From assembly GCA_028751875.1 (NCBI GenBank), contig CM054143.1:70518280-70582279 (forward strand): 64,000 nucleotides of DNA, written 5' to 3'. A model generated the notes under the pieces. That model had not been told where the DNA came from. It ran no database searches and saw only the letters and a list, made by a program, of their open reading frames with translations. Shown piece after piece: positions 1-11,441 of the stretch (positions within the stretch are counted from its first letter, which is position 1; each line of letters opens with the position of its first letter). A program made the position numbers and the translations under genes. The stretch is from Rapana venosa (lineage: Eukaryota > Mollusca > Gastropoda > Neogastropoda > Muricidae).

Positions 1-285
1 TCTCAAAATTCATAAGATTTGCAGGTATGTCTTGAAATTTCAATTGTCTTTCACAAGTGTAGATTATGTCGGTTTTTTAAAGAAATGTGTATACTTGAAA
101 AATTAGTATCGAGTTTTTAATTCTGTTTACTTATCATTATGTGATGAACTCTTGCTTTTCAGTCCCTGTTTGTATTCATATTACTTTTGGGTGTATTGCT
201 GTTAGGTTTATTCTCATGTTCAAATAGTTTGTAATCCTCCATACCCCAAAAGGGGTGAAAAGAATTAAATCTTGAATCTTGTGTT
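1..285 (+). mobile_element. LINE-C 3' end (ORF tail, 3' UTR, tail), left-arm copy
   Basis: The first 15 bases end a reading frame (S-Q-N-S-stop, stop at 13-15). The same frame continues upstream in the inverted copy near 13200-13400, where a LINE C-terminal Cys/His-type segment can be read (DEFHFIMECPHF). A 3' UTR of about 260 bp follows. It holds a perfect CCCC-AAAA-GGGG hairpin at 244-255 and the tail AATTAAATCTTGAATCTTG at 262-280, which is typical of LINE 3' ends. A (TG)n tract separates it from repeat U. The body of the element lies outside the window on this side. LINE identity is well supported; the clade is not resolved. Confidence 0.6.
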
Positions 286-330
286 ACTGTGTGTGTGAGT
301 GTCACTGGGTATGTGTGTGTGTGTGTGTGT

Positions 331-1192
331 ACACACTGACAAAGTACAATGCTGACTTAGGAGAGAGGAGTGCTGAGCACCAGTGTCAAATCAGGGCCAG
401 ACTTTGTCGGCTCTTCACGATTCTATTTGTTGCTACTTCAGTCATCTCGTCTTCAAATCTGAACTCTGCTTTCATCAGCTGAAATCAGAACTGCTATGTA
501 CACCAAACTCAGAGGTAAACAACTCTGCTCTTCTCATGTGCAGTCATGACATTTTGTCTGCCAGGCCAAATTTGACAACTGCATTGGCACAGAATGCAGC
601 AGAAGGCTGACTGATGTATGGAGAATCCTTGTTTTGAGAACACCCTTCTGATCTGCACTGTTCTCTGACGTGGTGATCAGTACTGGAAACCAGCACGCCT
701 GCAGACGTCCTACTGCAGTTTTCCCTGGTGATTTTTTTTACATGCTGAAAACCAGAATTGCAGCTAAGTTCTGGGAAAAAAAGAAACGGTTGGCAGCTAT
801 GTATCTAAATGCACCCTACAAAATTAATATTCTCTGTTCCTCTCATTCTGAACTTTTTTACTGCATAAACAAATAATTCAGTATGCAGATATTATCCAAT
901 ACAAACTGATTATTAAAGTGAATAGTTTATCAACAGAGAAACATGACACAAAAATTAAATTACAAAACAATAAGTCAATAAGATCAGTACTGTCCTCACC
1001 AAAAAAATCTGAAAATCGCCAATATGGAATTCCGTTTAAAACGGAAGGAAAATCACGGATGAAATCTAAAAGTAGCAAGAGGAAAAAGAAAGAAACCCAT
1101 GGCTACAGCTGCTTACCATTTCTCTCTTCTGTGTGATCAGAAGGCCCATGACTTTGGAGGAGAAGGAAGCAGCCAGGAGAGGGATGAGGGGC
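331..1192 (+). repeat. Repeat U, copy 1
   Basis: This is one of six copies of a dispersed repeat. It starts directly at a (TG)n tract with ACACACTGACAAAGTAC. The other copies are at 12032-12893 (-), 21985-23478 (-), 32471-33930 (+), 47481-48990 (+) and 52234-53338 (+). The short open frames in it recur because the DNA recurs, and they match no family I recognise. Copy 1 stops near 1192, where LINE-B sequence begins; the longest copies continue about 600 bp further. It could be a long 5' UTR of LINE-A, a non-autonomous element, or part of a segmental duplication. Confidence 0.75.
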
Positions 1193-1670
1193 CTCTGACC
1201 AGACCAATGGGTCAACAGCCTCCTGACTATGTTTCATCAGTGTGGGGAGAGTGGCAGTTTACAACAGTCTGGAAACAGTCCATCATTGTCCCAATTCTTA
1301 ACAACGGTAAGCCAAACACTAGTATAAATAGTTACAGACCTATCATCACTTACATCTCATGTCTGTAAACTGCTGGAAAAAATGGTTTTGAACAGACTGG
1401 TTTACTACTGTGAAAAGAAGAACATCATTCCTGTTAACCAAGCAGGCTTCAGAAAAGGAAGGTCGTCCATCCATCATCTTGTTCAACTGACCACTCAAAT
1501 TAAGTATCAGTTTGCCAGACGAACATGTCTTTTGGCAACCTGTTTTGATGTGACCAAAGCCTTCGACCAAGTTACGGCACTCACAATTGTTGAATAAACT
1601 AAACACTATTGGATGATCAGGCTATATATATATTTATTATATATATATATAATATATATATACTTGATAA

Positions 1671-1707
<37 letters not shown>

Positions 1708-1710
1708 ATA
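1193..1710 (+). mobile_element. LINE-B, 5' part of the reverse transcriptase, left arm (interrupted)
   Basis: Non-LTR reverse transcriptase N-terminal motifs can be read in two frames: WKQSIIVPILNNGKPN, then NSYRPI, then NQAGFRKGRS, then FDVTKAFDQV (RT motifs 1 to A). The frame breaks near 1360 and again before 1600. The coding block runs into a TA-rich tract at 1621-1710, where a Penelope-like element is inserted, and LINE-B resumes at 5171. In the uninterrupted copy at 53339-55650 the same two halves are joined by about 40 bp of (AT)n. The RNase H domain found downstream points to the I/Jockey superfamily, possibly the Nimb clade. Confidence 0.8.
1652..1671 (+). repeat. Target-site duplication, first copy, left-arm PLE
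   Basis: The sequence (AT)nACTTGATAAA lies here and again at 5171-5189 as (AT)nAACTTGATAAA, on either side of the PLE. The uninterrupted LINE-B copy has this sequence only once, near 53725-53740. The duplicated ACTTGATAAA core makes this a target-site duplication and not chance AT richness. Confidence 0.65.
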
Positions 1711-1738
1711 CCACACAAAGTGAAAGCATAACAACCAG

Positions 1739-1795
1739 CATAATAAATGTTCCCCAATATTTCGGCTTTCGCCTTCCTCAGGGGGGTTTATTATG
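1739..1795 (-). ncRNA. Hammerhead-ribozyme-like fold at the PLE 3' end, left arm
   Basis: Read on the minus strand, the segment contains CTGAGGA, then GGC-GAAA-GCC, then GAAA, the order and spacing of a hammerhead core (CUGANGA, stem II, GAAA). A closing helix CATAATAAA/TTTATTATG (1787-1795 with 1739-1747) brackets it. The part after GAAA can form a short stem III with one A-C mismatch. Weak points are one unpaired A before stem II and C-rich spacer bases between the outer helix and the core. Hammerhead motifs are known at the ends of Penelope-like elements. A competing fold pairs the C run with GGGG. Confidence 0.5.
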
Positions 1796-1884
1796 ACGTG
1801 ATGGAATGACGTCAATCTCAATTTTACATCATTGTGAAATTTTTCGTATGACATTTTAAATTGAACACCATACTGAGACGATGT

Positions 1885-1886
<2 letters not shown>

Positions 1887-1920
<34 letters not shown>

Positions 1921-1988
1921 GAGTGAGAGAGGGGGGGGGGGGGGGGGGGGGAATTTTACCTGGGACAATTATGGTCATATAGTTTATG

Positions 1989-2027
<39 letters not shown>

Positions 2028-2344
2028 ACACAAACACACACACTTGCCCACCCACGCATACACGCACGCATGCACACATATACACGCATATGCACATACA
2101 CACATACACACACATACACATCCTTTCAGGAGACTATAAGCGAAGTCCCGTGAGGGAGCACCCGCAGAACATCCGGCCCACATGCCAAACCCGTTCCACC
2201 TTTCGGAAGAGTAGGCAATTGTGCGCCAGTGCAAATGAATTAAACGAGTGCCTATTCCCTATTCCATCATCCTCGAAGCAAAGGAATAACTAAATAGTAA
2301 TTAAACAATAAACACATGCGCGCGCACACACATACACACACACA

Positions 2345-2380
<36 letters not shown>

Positions 2381-2396
2381 ACACACACACACACAA
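1887..2396. repeat. Microsatellites in the PLE 3' region, left arm
   Basis: In order there is (GA)n at about 1887-1930, a run of 21 G at 1931-1951, (CA)n at about 1991-2035, a mixed CA/CGCA tract to about 2130, and (CA)n at about 2335-2396. Between 2130 and 2290 is non-repetitive PLE sequence. The right arm carries the complementary tracts with different lengths (about 13 C in place of 21 G), as expected for slippage or read error. Confidence 0.85.
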
Positions 2397-2469
2397 GTCA
2401 AGTTAGGTATTTTGGGGGATTGTTCAAAGCAAGTTGCCAGGGTAGTGGAATGTGGTCAGGATGGCAAGC

Positions 2470-5125
2470 TCAACTGTCACGTGTGTTGAGGCCTTCAGGG
2501 GCGTCAGTCTGCAACTTGTGTCTCCAGAAAACGTTCTCGGCGGAGTCTGGCCTCGTGGGTCTGCCGTTCACCTGTTCTATCACCTGGCACTTCACGTTGC
2601 TGAGAGAGTGTCCCGCCTGATTGAAGTGTTGGGTCATCTTGTGCCGGTGTTTCTGGTGATGTCACTGCGGTGAAGGTACAGCCTGGTTTTCAGGGCGTTT
2701 TTGGTTTCGCCAACGTACTGGAGTCCACAGAGGTTGCAGCTGAGCAGATAAACGATGTTTTTGCTGCTACAAGAGAAGGCGTCTCTGATGGTGAATCTCT
2801 CACCAGTAGTGAAACTGGAGAAGAGACTGCCTGCCCTCTAGTAGGTGGTCCCTGCAGGTGGCACATGTTTTGGTGCAGCAGATACATCCACGACTGCCAG
2901 GTGTTGCGTTTGTAGGAGGCAGGACAGATGGCATGAGCATGTTCCCTAGACTCCTGCATTTTCTCTCCTTCCCCCACCACAGGAGCTTCGGGAACTGCCT
3001 TCTTCATTCTGGCACTGCAGTGCAGGGTAGACAGATTGTCCTGTAACCATTTTCGGATGGGAGGGTTCCGTGGATTATGGGTGATGACTACAGGAACTCT
3101 GCTGTTGATGGGTTTTTTGGTGTAAGTGAGGGTAGCCTGGCGTGGAGTGGCTTTTGCCCGCGATTTAGCGGCCATGATGATGGTGTCAGGGTAGCCACGA
3201 TCCTGGAAGGCATGGCACATCTTCATACTGTGGCGTTCGAAGTCTTGCTCTGTAGAAACACAAGCGGCGTACTCGCAAGAACTGTCCCACAGGGATGTTG
3301 TTCACCACAATGACGGGGATGACATGATTGGAATGGAAGGTAGTTGTGGGCATCTGTTGCTTTAGAGAAGAGCTCGGTGGTGATGTAGCCACCTTCCATT
3401 CTGAGGAGAATGTCCAGGTAGGGCATTTCTGTTTTAGAACTGTGGACTGTGAACTTTATTGACGGGTGGAATGAGTTGATGAACTCACTGAAACTGTTCA
3501 GTTGTTCCTCCGTTCCCATCCACAACACCAGTATGTCGTCAATTAAAGCGTCTCCACAGTTCTTCTTCTACTGCTACAGGGCTTTTTTCCAGTAGTGACT
3601 TTTCCAGGAAGCCCATGAACAGGTTGGCCACTGTGGGTGCCATAGGTGTGCCCATGGCAGTGCCTGTTTTCTGCCGTAGACTTGGCCTTCAAAAGTGAAG
3701 TAGTTATTGTGTAAAATGTGCTGTACAATCTCCAGTACGGTACTGACAGGGGGCACACTATCCTTTGGATGGGAGTCCATGAAGAAGCGGATAGCGTCTG
3801 TCATGTCCTGATGAGGAATGGTGCCGTACAGGTTGACAACATCAATTGTTACAAGCATGACACTTTCTTTGAAGGGTCCAAGTCTTGTGTTCCAGTCCAA
3901 TATTTTGTTTAGGACATCTGTGGAGTCCTTCACGTAGCTGGGAAGAGAGACTACATAGGGTTGCAGCCAGGAGTCCACTAGTTTGGACAGCGTTTCGGTA
4001 GGGCCATTTACCCCAGACAGATGGGACGTCCAGGAGGGTCTACAAGCGATTTGTGGACTTTGGGAATGTGATAAAACACATGGGGTCTGACGTTGCCCGG
4101 GTCAAGTCGCGCCCATCTATGTGTGTTTTCATCAATGTATTCCTTTGCTTGAAGTGTGTCCACAATGTTGTTGGTGGCAGTGGTGATTTGCGGTGTGGGG
4201 TCTTTCCTCACTTGTTCGTAGTGTTCAGGGTCATTCAGTAGCCGCTGGCCCTCCCTGATGTAGCTGTCAACGTCTTGAACAACAACAGCGCCTCCTTTGT
4301 CTGCCCTGGAGATCCATATCTTTCTCTCCTGCACCAGATCTTTCAGTTCGTGGAGAGCTCTTCTTTCTGTGGTGGAGAGGTTATCTCTGAGCTTTCTGTT
4401 GTTGACAAAGTTGTTGGTGAGGGTTTGGATGGTATTGCAGTATGCATCCAGAGACAAATCTCTTCCACTTGGAGGCGAGTAAAACGTTTTTTTTGTAGAA
4501 CCGAGGAGGGGGGACAGTTTTATCTTTTTCATCTCCTGAGTCGAAAAACATTTCCTTTAGACGCAGTCGTCTGCAGCCTTCTGCCACGTCTTCCTGTAGC
4601 TGCAGTTCACTGAAGGAAAGCGGGGTAGGGCAGAACTTGGGGCCCAGAGACAGGCAGGACTTGTGCCTGGTCTTCAGACAGTGTGACTGAGGATAAATTG
4701 ATGACTTCCTTTTTCACCTGCCTGGTTGTTCTCCTCGTGTATTTGTCAGTTGGGTTGTGAGGTTTTTTCCGTTTAAATCTGCGGCTCTTTTTCTTGTTCT
4801 CAGCCTGACTTTGTTCAGTGTTGGTGCCAGTGTTGTCTACAAGTTGGCTCAGTTTTTTCTTCTTTCTGGCAGCCAGGTGCCGTGACGTGGTTTGGAAACA
4901 TGGATGTTGAAGTTTCCGCACAGCTTCATATTCTTGATATCTGCAGGCTTGGTAGACATCATACAAGAGTTTGTGAATGGCATTATTTTCAGCCTCTGCT
5001 AGAGAGTCGTAAGTGTGTTTACACACATTGGCTATCTCAAAACTAGCTGACAGCAAGATTGTCTTTACCTGATGATGAAGGAAATCGACATTAGGTAAGG
5101 CATCTGTTCCAAACTTGGCTGTCAT
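2470..5125 (-). pseudogene. PLE polyprotein (RT + GIY-YIG), frameshifted, left arm
   Basis: The start at 5125 opens a basic N-terminal region of 172 residues ending in the PLE motif LSSVTLSEDQAQVL. The frame then breaks at a duplicated CCTG, and the next frame continues GPKFCPTP. Next come RT1 (ISRADKGGAVVV), the FYHIPKVHK / GRPI block, motif A (LVTIDVVNLYGTIPHQD), a damaged motif B near 3660, and the motif C region. The GIY-YIG part reads SKNIVYLLSCNLCGLQYVGET with the Cys pair conserved, and the C-terminus is TDAPEGLNT, the usual PLE ending. The product would copy element RNA and nick target DNA. There are several indels, so no intact protein. This arm keeps the better C-terminus; the right arm keeps the better RT. 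Confidence 0.85.
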
Positions 5126-5170
5126 TCCCTTGGGTAGAACACCGTGATCCAGACACGAGTGTGTGGAGTT

Positions 5171-6745
5171 ATATATATAACTTGATAAAAGATTTTCTGG
5201 GAAACAGACAAATCAGAACTAGAATAGGGACTACATATTCATCTTTAAAGTCTCTTCAAATGGGCATCCACAGGGGTCAGTTATTGCTCCTTTATTATTC
5301 AACATCTTAATGCATGACTTGCCAAGCACATTATCTAAGCATGTCGAATTAGCTCAAGACGCTGATGATATATGTATGTGGATGAAGGTAGCAATGAAAA
5401 AGAATACACCTACGAGATCCTTGAATTACATCAAAAGTTGTATCAAAATGAACTGAATATGGTATCAAACTATATGAATGAAAATGGTTTACTGTTAACA
5501 AGTGATAAAACACACATGTTTTTTAATAATGGATCAAATCCAACACTAATGCCCAGTTTTCGAATAGATAATGGAATTTTAGAATACAAGCAAACAGTCA
5601 ACTTTCTTGGGAGTTTTTCTTACAACAAAACTGACATGGAACCACCACAATGAGTACATTCTGAATAAAGCAAGGACAATGTTAAACATTCTGAAAGTTA
5701 TTGGCAAACAGTCATGGGGTCAGGATATGCTGACCTTACTGCACCTTTCAACATCTTTAGTTCCTTCAAAAGTGACGTATGCCCAAGAAGTATGTTTTAA
5801 TGCTCCAGAATATCTTTCAAGAAAACTTCAAAGTATAGACTGTAGAGCATACAAACTGGCTCTAGGTCTACCAGTTCATGCCTCCTGTATAAAAACATAT
5901 AGCGCATGTGGAATTTTACCATTAGAAAATCACCACAGGATTGCTTGTTGTAAATTTGTCCTAAGAAGTACGACTGTTAAAAATGATTTGCAGCCGGCAA
6001 TAAATCTTATGTCTGATAGATATTTTCCGAAGAGAGCAAAATGATATCCTCTAACACCACACTGGGTACATACACGTCTCAAACTTGTATAAATGCTGGA
6101 TTGAATCCATATATATACAAATATTGCTAAAAGAGATGAAGTATCCCCCACTCCAACTTGGGAACTCAAAAGAGCACAGTTTGACAGCAATTATATTGAC
6201 TTAATAAAGAATTGTACTATAAATTCTTCTAAAGCAAAAATTCATTTGGAAGAACATTACTCACACCATTTAAAAGTCTTTACAGATGGATCAGTCTTAA
6301 ACAATAATGCTGGTGCTGCATACACTATACCAGATTGAAAATCCCCAAAATTGTTTCATCTTGGGGAGAATAGTTCAATTTTTACAGCAGAACTTGTAGC
6401 TATGCTACTGGCATTTAATTTTTTTAACCGACTTTCCAAAAGCTTTTTTTCAAATACTTTTTTGTGTTGATTCAAAATCAGTCATTCAAGCCATCAGCTC
6501 TATGCAAACAAAAGTTAGATCTGAACTAGTAATAGAGATTTGTCATTTCATTCATCTCCTCACCTTAAAAGGCACAGATATAACTTTTTGTTGGATTCTA
6601 TCTCATTGTGGTGTATATCACAATGAAAATGTTTCAAGACCTTTAGCAAAAAAAGGGGCCAAACAATTAACAGACGTGGCCAAATATAAAACTCCACTTG
6701 TCACTACACCAATCAATGTTATCAAATCGTGCAAAAAGCACAGCA
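5171..6745 (+). mobile_element. LINE-B, 3' RT part and RNase H, left arm
   Basis: LINE-B resumes after the PLE with LIKDFLGNRQIRTRIG and GQLLLLYYSTS-type RT sequence shifted by a 1-bp deletion near 5269. Next are the catalytic AQDADD box (about 5356-5375), the thumb segment (NENGLLLTSDKTH), and an RNase H domain from about 6275: FTDGS, a conserved Glu (AELVAMLLAF), VDSKSVIQAI and the SHCGVYHNEN loop. The three acidic residues and the His loop of RNase H are all visible. Frameshifts at about 5440, 5610 and 6040 disable the ORF. It ends at the assembly gap. Confidence 0.82.
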
Positions 6746-7245
6746 NNNNNNNNNNNNNNNNNNNNNNNNNNNNNNNNNNNNNNNNNNNNNNNNNNNNNNN
6801 NNNNNNNNNNNNNNNNNNNNNNNNNNNNNNNNNNNNNNNNNNNNNNNNNNNNNNNNNNNNNNNNNNNNNNNNNNNNNNNNNNNNNNNNNNNNNNNNNNNN
6901 NNNNNNNNNNNNNNNNNNNNNNNNNNNNNNNNNNNNNNNNNNNNNNNNNNNNNNNNNNNNNNNNNNNNNNNNNNNNNNNNNNNNNNNNNNNNNNNNNNNN
7001 NNNNNNNNNNNNNNNNNNNNNNNNNNNNNNNNNNNNNNNNNNNNNNNNNNNNNNNNNNNNNNNNNNNNNNNNNNNNNNNNNNNNNNNNNNNNNNNNNNNN
7101 NNNNNNNNNNNNNNNNNNNNNNNNNNNNNNNNNNNNNNNNNNNNNNNNNNNNNNNNNNNNNNNNNNNNNNNNNNNNNNNNNNNNNNNNNNNNNNNNNNNN
7201 NNNNNNNNNNNNNNNNNNNNNNNNNNNNNNNNNNNNNNNNNNNNN
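6746..7245. other. Assembly gap, 500 N
   Basis: Exactly 500 N, a conventional arbitrary scaffold gap length. It separates two contigs whose ends are reverse complements of each other. Confidence 0.98.
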
Positions 7246-8103
7246 CCCTCTCTTCAAAAATTCTATCGACATAAATTTATTGCGGTGAAAAATTTTTTTT
7301 ACATCGACTTTTGGGCAAATTTACAAAACAACCTGTGGGGGATTTTCTAATGGTAAAATTCCACATGCGCTATATGTTTTTATACAGGAGGCATGAACTG
7401 GTAGACCTAGAGCCAGTTTGTATGCTCTACAGTCTATACTTTGAAGTTTTCTTGAAAGATATTCTGGAGCATTAAAACATACTTCTTGGGCATACGTCAC
7501 TTTTGAAGGAACTAAAGATGTTGAAAGGTGCAGTAAGGTCAGCATATCCTGACCCCATGACTGTTTGCCAATAACTTTCAGAATGTTTAACATTGTCCTT
7601 GCTTTATTCATAATGTACTCAATGTGGTGGTTCCATGTCAGTTTTGTTGTAAGAAAAACTCCCAAGAAAGTTGACTGTTTGCTTGTATTCTAAAATTCCA
7701 TTATCTATTCGAAAACTGGGCATTAGTGTTGGATTTGATCCATTATTAAAAAACATGTGTGTTTTATCACTTGTTAACAGTAAACCATTTTCATTCATAT
7801 AGTTTGATACCATATTCAGTTCATTTTGATACAACTTTTGATGTAATTCAAGGATCTCGTCGGTGTATTCTTTTTCATTGCTACCTTCATCCACATACAT
7901 ATATCATCAGCGTCTTGAGCTAATTCGACATGCTTAGATAATGTGCTTGGCAAGTCATGCATTAAGATGTTGAATAATAAAGGAGCAATAACTGACCCCT
8001 GTGGATGCCCATTTGAAGAGACTTTAAAGATGAATATGTAGTCCCTATTCTAGTTCTGATTTGTCTGTTTCCCAGAAAATCTTTTATCAAGTTATATATA
8101 TAA
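7246..8103 (-). mobile_element. LINE-B, 3' RT part, right arm
   Basis: This is the reverse complement of about 5185-6045. It reads the same thumb and connection segments (TWNHHIEYIMNKARTML, then VPSKVTYAQEVCFNAPEYL). It shares with the left arm the 1-bp deletion in the GIPQGS box (7996-8010 here) and the deletion that breaks the frame after the catalytic box. The last 75 bp before the gap are degraded by homopolymer-type errors. No RNase H region is present because the contig ends first. Confidence 0.82.
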
Positions 8104-8145
8104 CTCACACACTCGTGTCTGGATCACGGTGTTCTACCCAAGGGA

Positions 8146-10788
8146 ATGACAGCCAAGTTTGGAACAGATGCCTTACCTAATGTCGATTTCCTTCATCATC
8201 AGGTAAAGACAATCTTGCTGTCAGCTAGTTTTGAGATAGCCAATGTGTGTAAACACACTTACGACTCTCTAGCAGAGGCTGAAAATAATGCCATTCACAA
8301 TACTCTTGTATGATGTCTACCAAGCCTGCAGATATCAGAATATGAAGCTGTGCGGAAACTTCAACATCCATGTTTCCAAACCACGTCACGGCATCTGGCT
8401 GCCAGAAAGAAGAAAAACTGAGCAAAACTTGTAGACAACACTGGCACCAACACTGAACAAAGTCAGGCTGAGAACAAGAAAAAGAGCCGCAGATTTAAAC
8501 GGGAAAAACTCACAACCCAACTGACAAATACACGAGGAGAACAACCAGGCAGGTGAAAAGGAAGTCATCAATTTATCCTCAGTCACACTGTCTGAAGACC
8601 AGGCACAAGTCCTGCCTGTCTCTGGGCCCCAAGTTCTGCCCTACCCCGCTTTCCTTCAGTGAACTGCAGCTACAGGAAGACGTGGCAGAAGGCTGCAGAC
8701 GACTGCGTCTAAAGGAAATGTTTTTCGACTCAGGAGATGAAAAAGATAAAACTGTCCCCCCTCCTCGGTTCTACAAAAAAACGTTTTACTCGCCTCCAAG
8801 TGGAAGAGATTTGTCTCTGGATGCATACTGCAATACCATCCAAACCCTCACCAACAACTTTGTCAACAACAGAAAGCTCAGAGATAACCTCTCCACCACA
8901 GAAAGAAGAGCTCTCCACGAACTGAAAGATCTGGTGCAGGAGAGAAAGATATGGATCTCCAGGGCAGACAAAGGAGGCGCTGTTGTTGTTCAAGACGTTG
9001 ACAGCTACATCAGGGAGGGCCAGCGGCTACTGAATGACCCTGAACACTACGAACAAGTGAGGAAAGACCCCACACCGCAAATCACCACTGCCACCAACAA
9101 CATTGTGGACACACTTCAAGCAAAGGAATACATTGATGAAAACACACATAGATGGGCGCGACTTGACCCGGGCAACGTCAGACCCCATGTGTTTTATCAC
9201 ATTCCCAAAGTCCACAAATCGCTTGTAGACCCTCCTGGACGTCCCATCGTGTCTGGGGTAAATGGCCCTACCGAAACGCGTCCAAACTAGTGGACTCCTG
9301 GCTGCAACCCTATGTAGTCTCTCTTCCCAGCTACGTGAAGGACTCCACAGATGTCCTAAACAAAATATTGGACTGGAACACAAGACTTGGACCCTTCAAA
9401 GAAAGTGTCATGCTTGTAACAATTGATGTTGTCAACCTGTACGGCACCATTCCTCATCAGGACATGACAGACGCTATCCGCTTCTTCATGAACTCCCATC
9501 CAAAGGATAGTGTGCCCCCTGTCAGTACCGTACTGGAGATTGTACAGCACATTTTACACAATAACTACTTCACTTTTGAAGGCCAAGTCTACTGGCAGAA
9601 AACAGGCACTGCCATGGGCACACCTATGGCACCCACAGTGGCCAACCTGTTCATGGGCTTCCTGGAAAAGTCACTACTGGAAAAAAGCCCTGTAGCAGTA
9701 GAAGAAGAACTGTGGAGACGCTTTATGGACGACATACTGGTGTTGTGGATGGGAACGGAGGAACAACTGAACAGTTTCAGTGAGTTCATCAACTCATTCC
9801 ACCCGTCAATAAAGTTCACAGTCCACAGTTCTAAAACAGAAATGCCCTACCTGGACATTCTCCTCAGAATGGAAGGTGGCTACATCACCACCGAGCTCTT
9901 CTCTAAAGCAACAGATGCCCGCAACTACCTTCCATTCCAATCATGTCATCCCCGTCATTGTGTGAACAACATCCCTGTGGGACAGTTCTTGCGAGTACGC
10001 CGCTTGTGTTCTACAGAGCAAGACTTCGAACGCCACAGTATGGAGATGTGCCATGCCTTCCAGGATCGTGGCTACCCTGACACCATCATCATGGCCGCTA
10101 AATCGCGGGCAAAAGCCACTCCACGCCAGGCTACCCTCACTTACACCAAAAAACCCCTCAACAGCAGAGTTCCTGTAGTCATCACCCATAATCCACGGAA
10201 CCCTCCCATCCGAAAATGGTTACAGGACAATCTGTCTACCCTGCACTGCAGTGCCCGAATGAAGAAGGCAGTTCCCGAAGCTCCTGTGGTGGGGGAAGGA
10301 GAGAAAATGCAGGAGTCTAGGGAACATGCTCATGCCATCTGTCCAGCCTCCTACAAACGCAACACCTGGCAGTCGTGGATGTCTCTGCTGCACCAAAAAA
10401 CGTGCCACTGCAGGGACCACCTACTAGAGGGCAGGCAGTCTCTTCACCAGTTTCACTACTGGTGAGAGATTCACCATCAGAGACGCCTTCTCTTGTAGCA
10501 GCAAAAACATCGTTTATCTGCTCAGCTGCAACCTCTGTGGACTCCAGTACGTTGGCGAAACCAAAAAACGCCCTGAAAACCAGGCTGTACCTTCACCGCA
10601 GTGACATCACCAGAAACACCGGCACAAGAGTGACCCAACACTTCAATCAGGCGGGACACTCTCTCAGCAACGTGAAGTGCCAGGTGATAGAACAGGTGAA
10701 CGGGCAGACCCACGAGGCCAGACTCCGCCGAGAACGTTTCTGGAGACACAAGTTGCAGACTGACGCCCTGAAGCCTCAACACACGTGA
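8146..10788 (+). pseudogene. PLE polyprotein (RT + GIY-YIG), frameshifted, right arm
   Basis: The longest intact stretch is 9290-10465, with RT motif A (TIDVVNLYGTIPHQD), motif B (GTAMGTPMAPTVANLF), motif C (RRFMDDILVLW, with the catalytic Asp pair) and motif D (SSKTEMPYLDILL). Upstream, 8553-9290 carries ADKGGAVVVQD and the IPKVHK block. Breaks are visible at about 8300-8520 (N-terminal indels), a duplicated CCTG near 8610, near 9285, a duplicated GCAG near 10433 and an extra A in the run near 10563. The GIY-YIG domain follows (IVYLLSCNLCGLQYVGET, then the RERFW helix). The C-terminus is altered to TDALKPQHT, where the left arm has the family-like ending. RT plus GIY-YIG is diagnostic of PLEs. 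Confidence 0.88.
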
Positions 10789-10871
10789 CAGTTGAGCTTG
10801 CCATCCTACCACATTCCACTACCCTGGCAACTTGCTTTGAACAATCCCCCAAAATACCTAACTTGACTTGT

Positions 10872-11317
10872 GTGTGTGTGTGTGTGTGTGTTGTTGTGTG
10901 TGTGTGTGTGTGTGATGTGTGTGTGTATGTGTTGTGCGCGCGCATGTGTTTATTGTTTAATTACTATTTAGTTATTCCTTTGCTTCGAGGATGATGGAAT
11001 AGGGAATAGGCATCGTTTAATTCATTTGCACTGGCGCACAATTGCCTACTCTTCCGAAAGGTGGAACGGTTTTGGCATGTGGGCCGGATGTTCTGCGGGT
11101 GCTCCCTCACGGGACTTCGCTTATAGTCTCCTGAAAGGATGTGTATGTGTGTGTGTGTATGTGCATATGCGTGTATATGTGTGCATGCGTGCGTGTATGC
11201 TGGTGGGCAAGTTGTGTGTTTGTGTGTTATGTGTGTGTGTGTGTGTGTGTTGGTGTGTGTGTGTGAACATAAACTATATGACCATAATTGTCCCAGGTAA
11301 AATTCCCCCCCCCCCCC

Positions 11318-11352
<35 letters not shown>
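10872..11352. repeat. Microsatellites in the PLE 3' region, right arm
   Basis: (TG)n at about 10872-10935 and about 11134-11265, a C run at about 11306-11318, and (CT)n to 11351. These are the complement of the tracts in the left arm. Confidence 0.85.
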
Positions 11353-11441
11353 ACATCGTCTCAGTATGGTGTTCAATTTAAAATGTCATACGAAAAATTT
11401 CACAATGATGTAAAATTGAGATTGACGTCATTCCATCACGT

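Larger units (their letters stand above)
1711..5170 (-). mobile_element. Penelope-like element inserted in LINE-B, left arm
   Basis: This insertion of about 3.46 kb lies on the minus strand inside LINE-B. In its own orientation it has about 45 bp of leader, one coding region (5125 down to 2470) with RT and GIY-YIG endonuclease domains, a 3' region of about 750 bp rich in (CA)n, (GA)n and a G run (1931-1951), a hammerhead-like fold (1739-1795), and a terminal (TA)n. Penelope-like elements are retroelements that combine a telomerase-related RT with a GIY-YIG nuclease. A nearly identical inverted copy lies at 8104-11541. Confidence 0.88.

Noticed and set aside
279..610. Small proteins predicted in repeat U
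   Set aside because: They recur only where U recurs, begin in (TG)n, overlap in different frames and are broken by indels in several copies.
6502..7350. 282-codon frame across the first gap
   Set aside because: The frame is open only because N codons are read as X. The same applies to the frames over 26079-26657.
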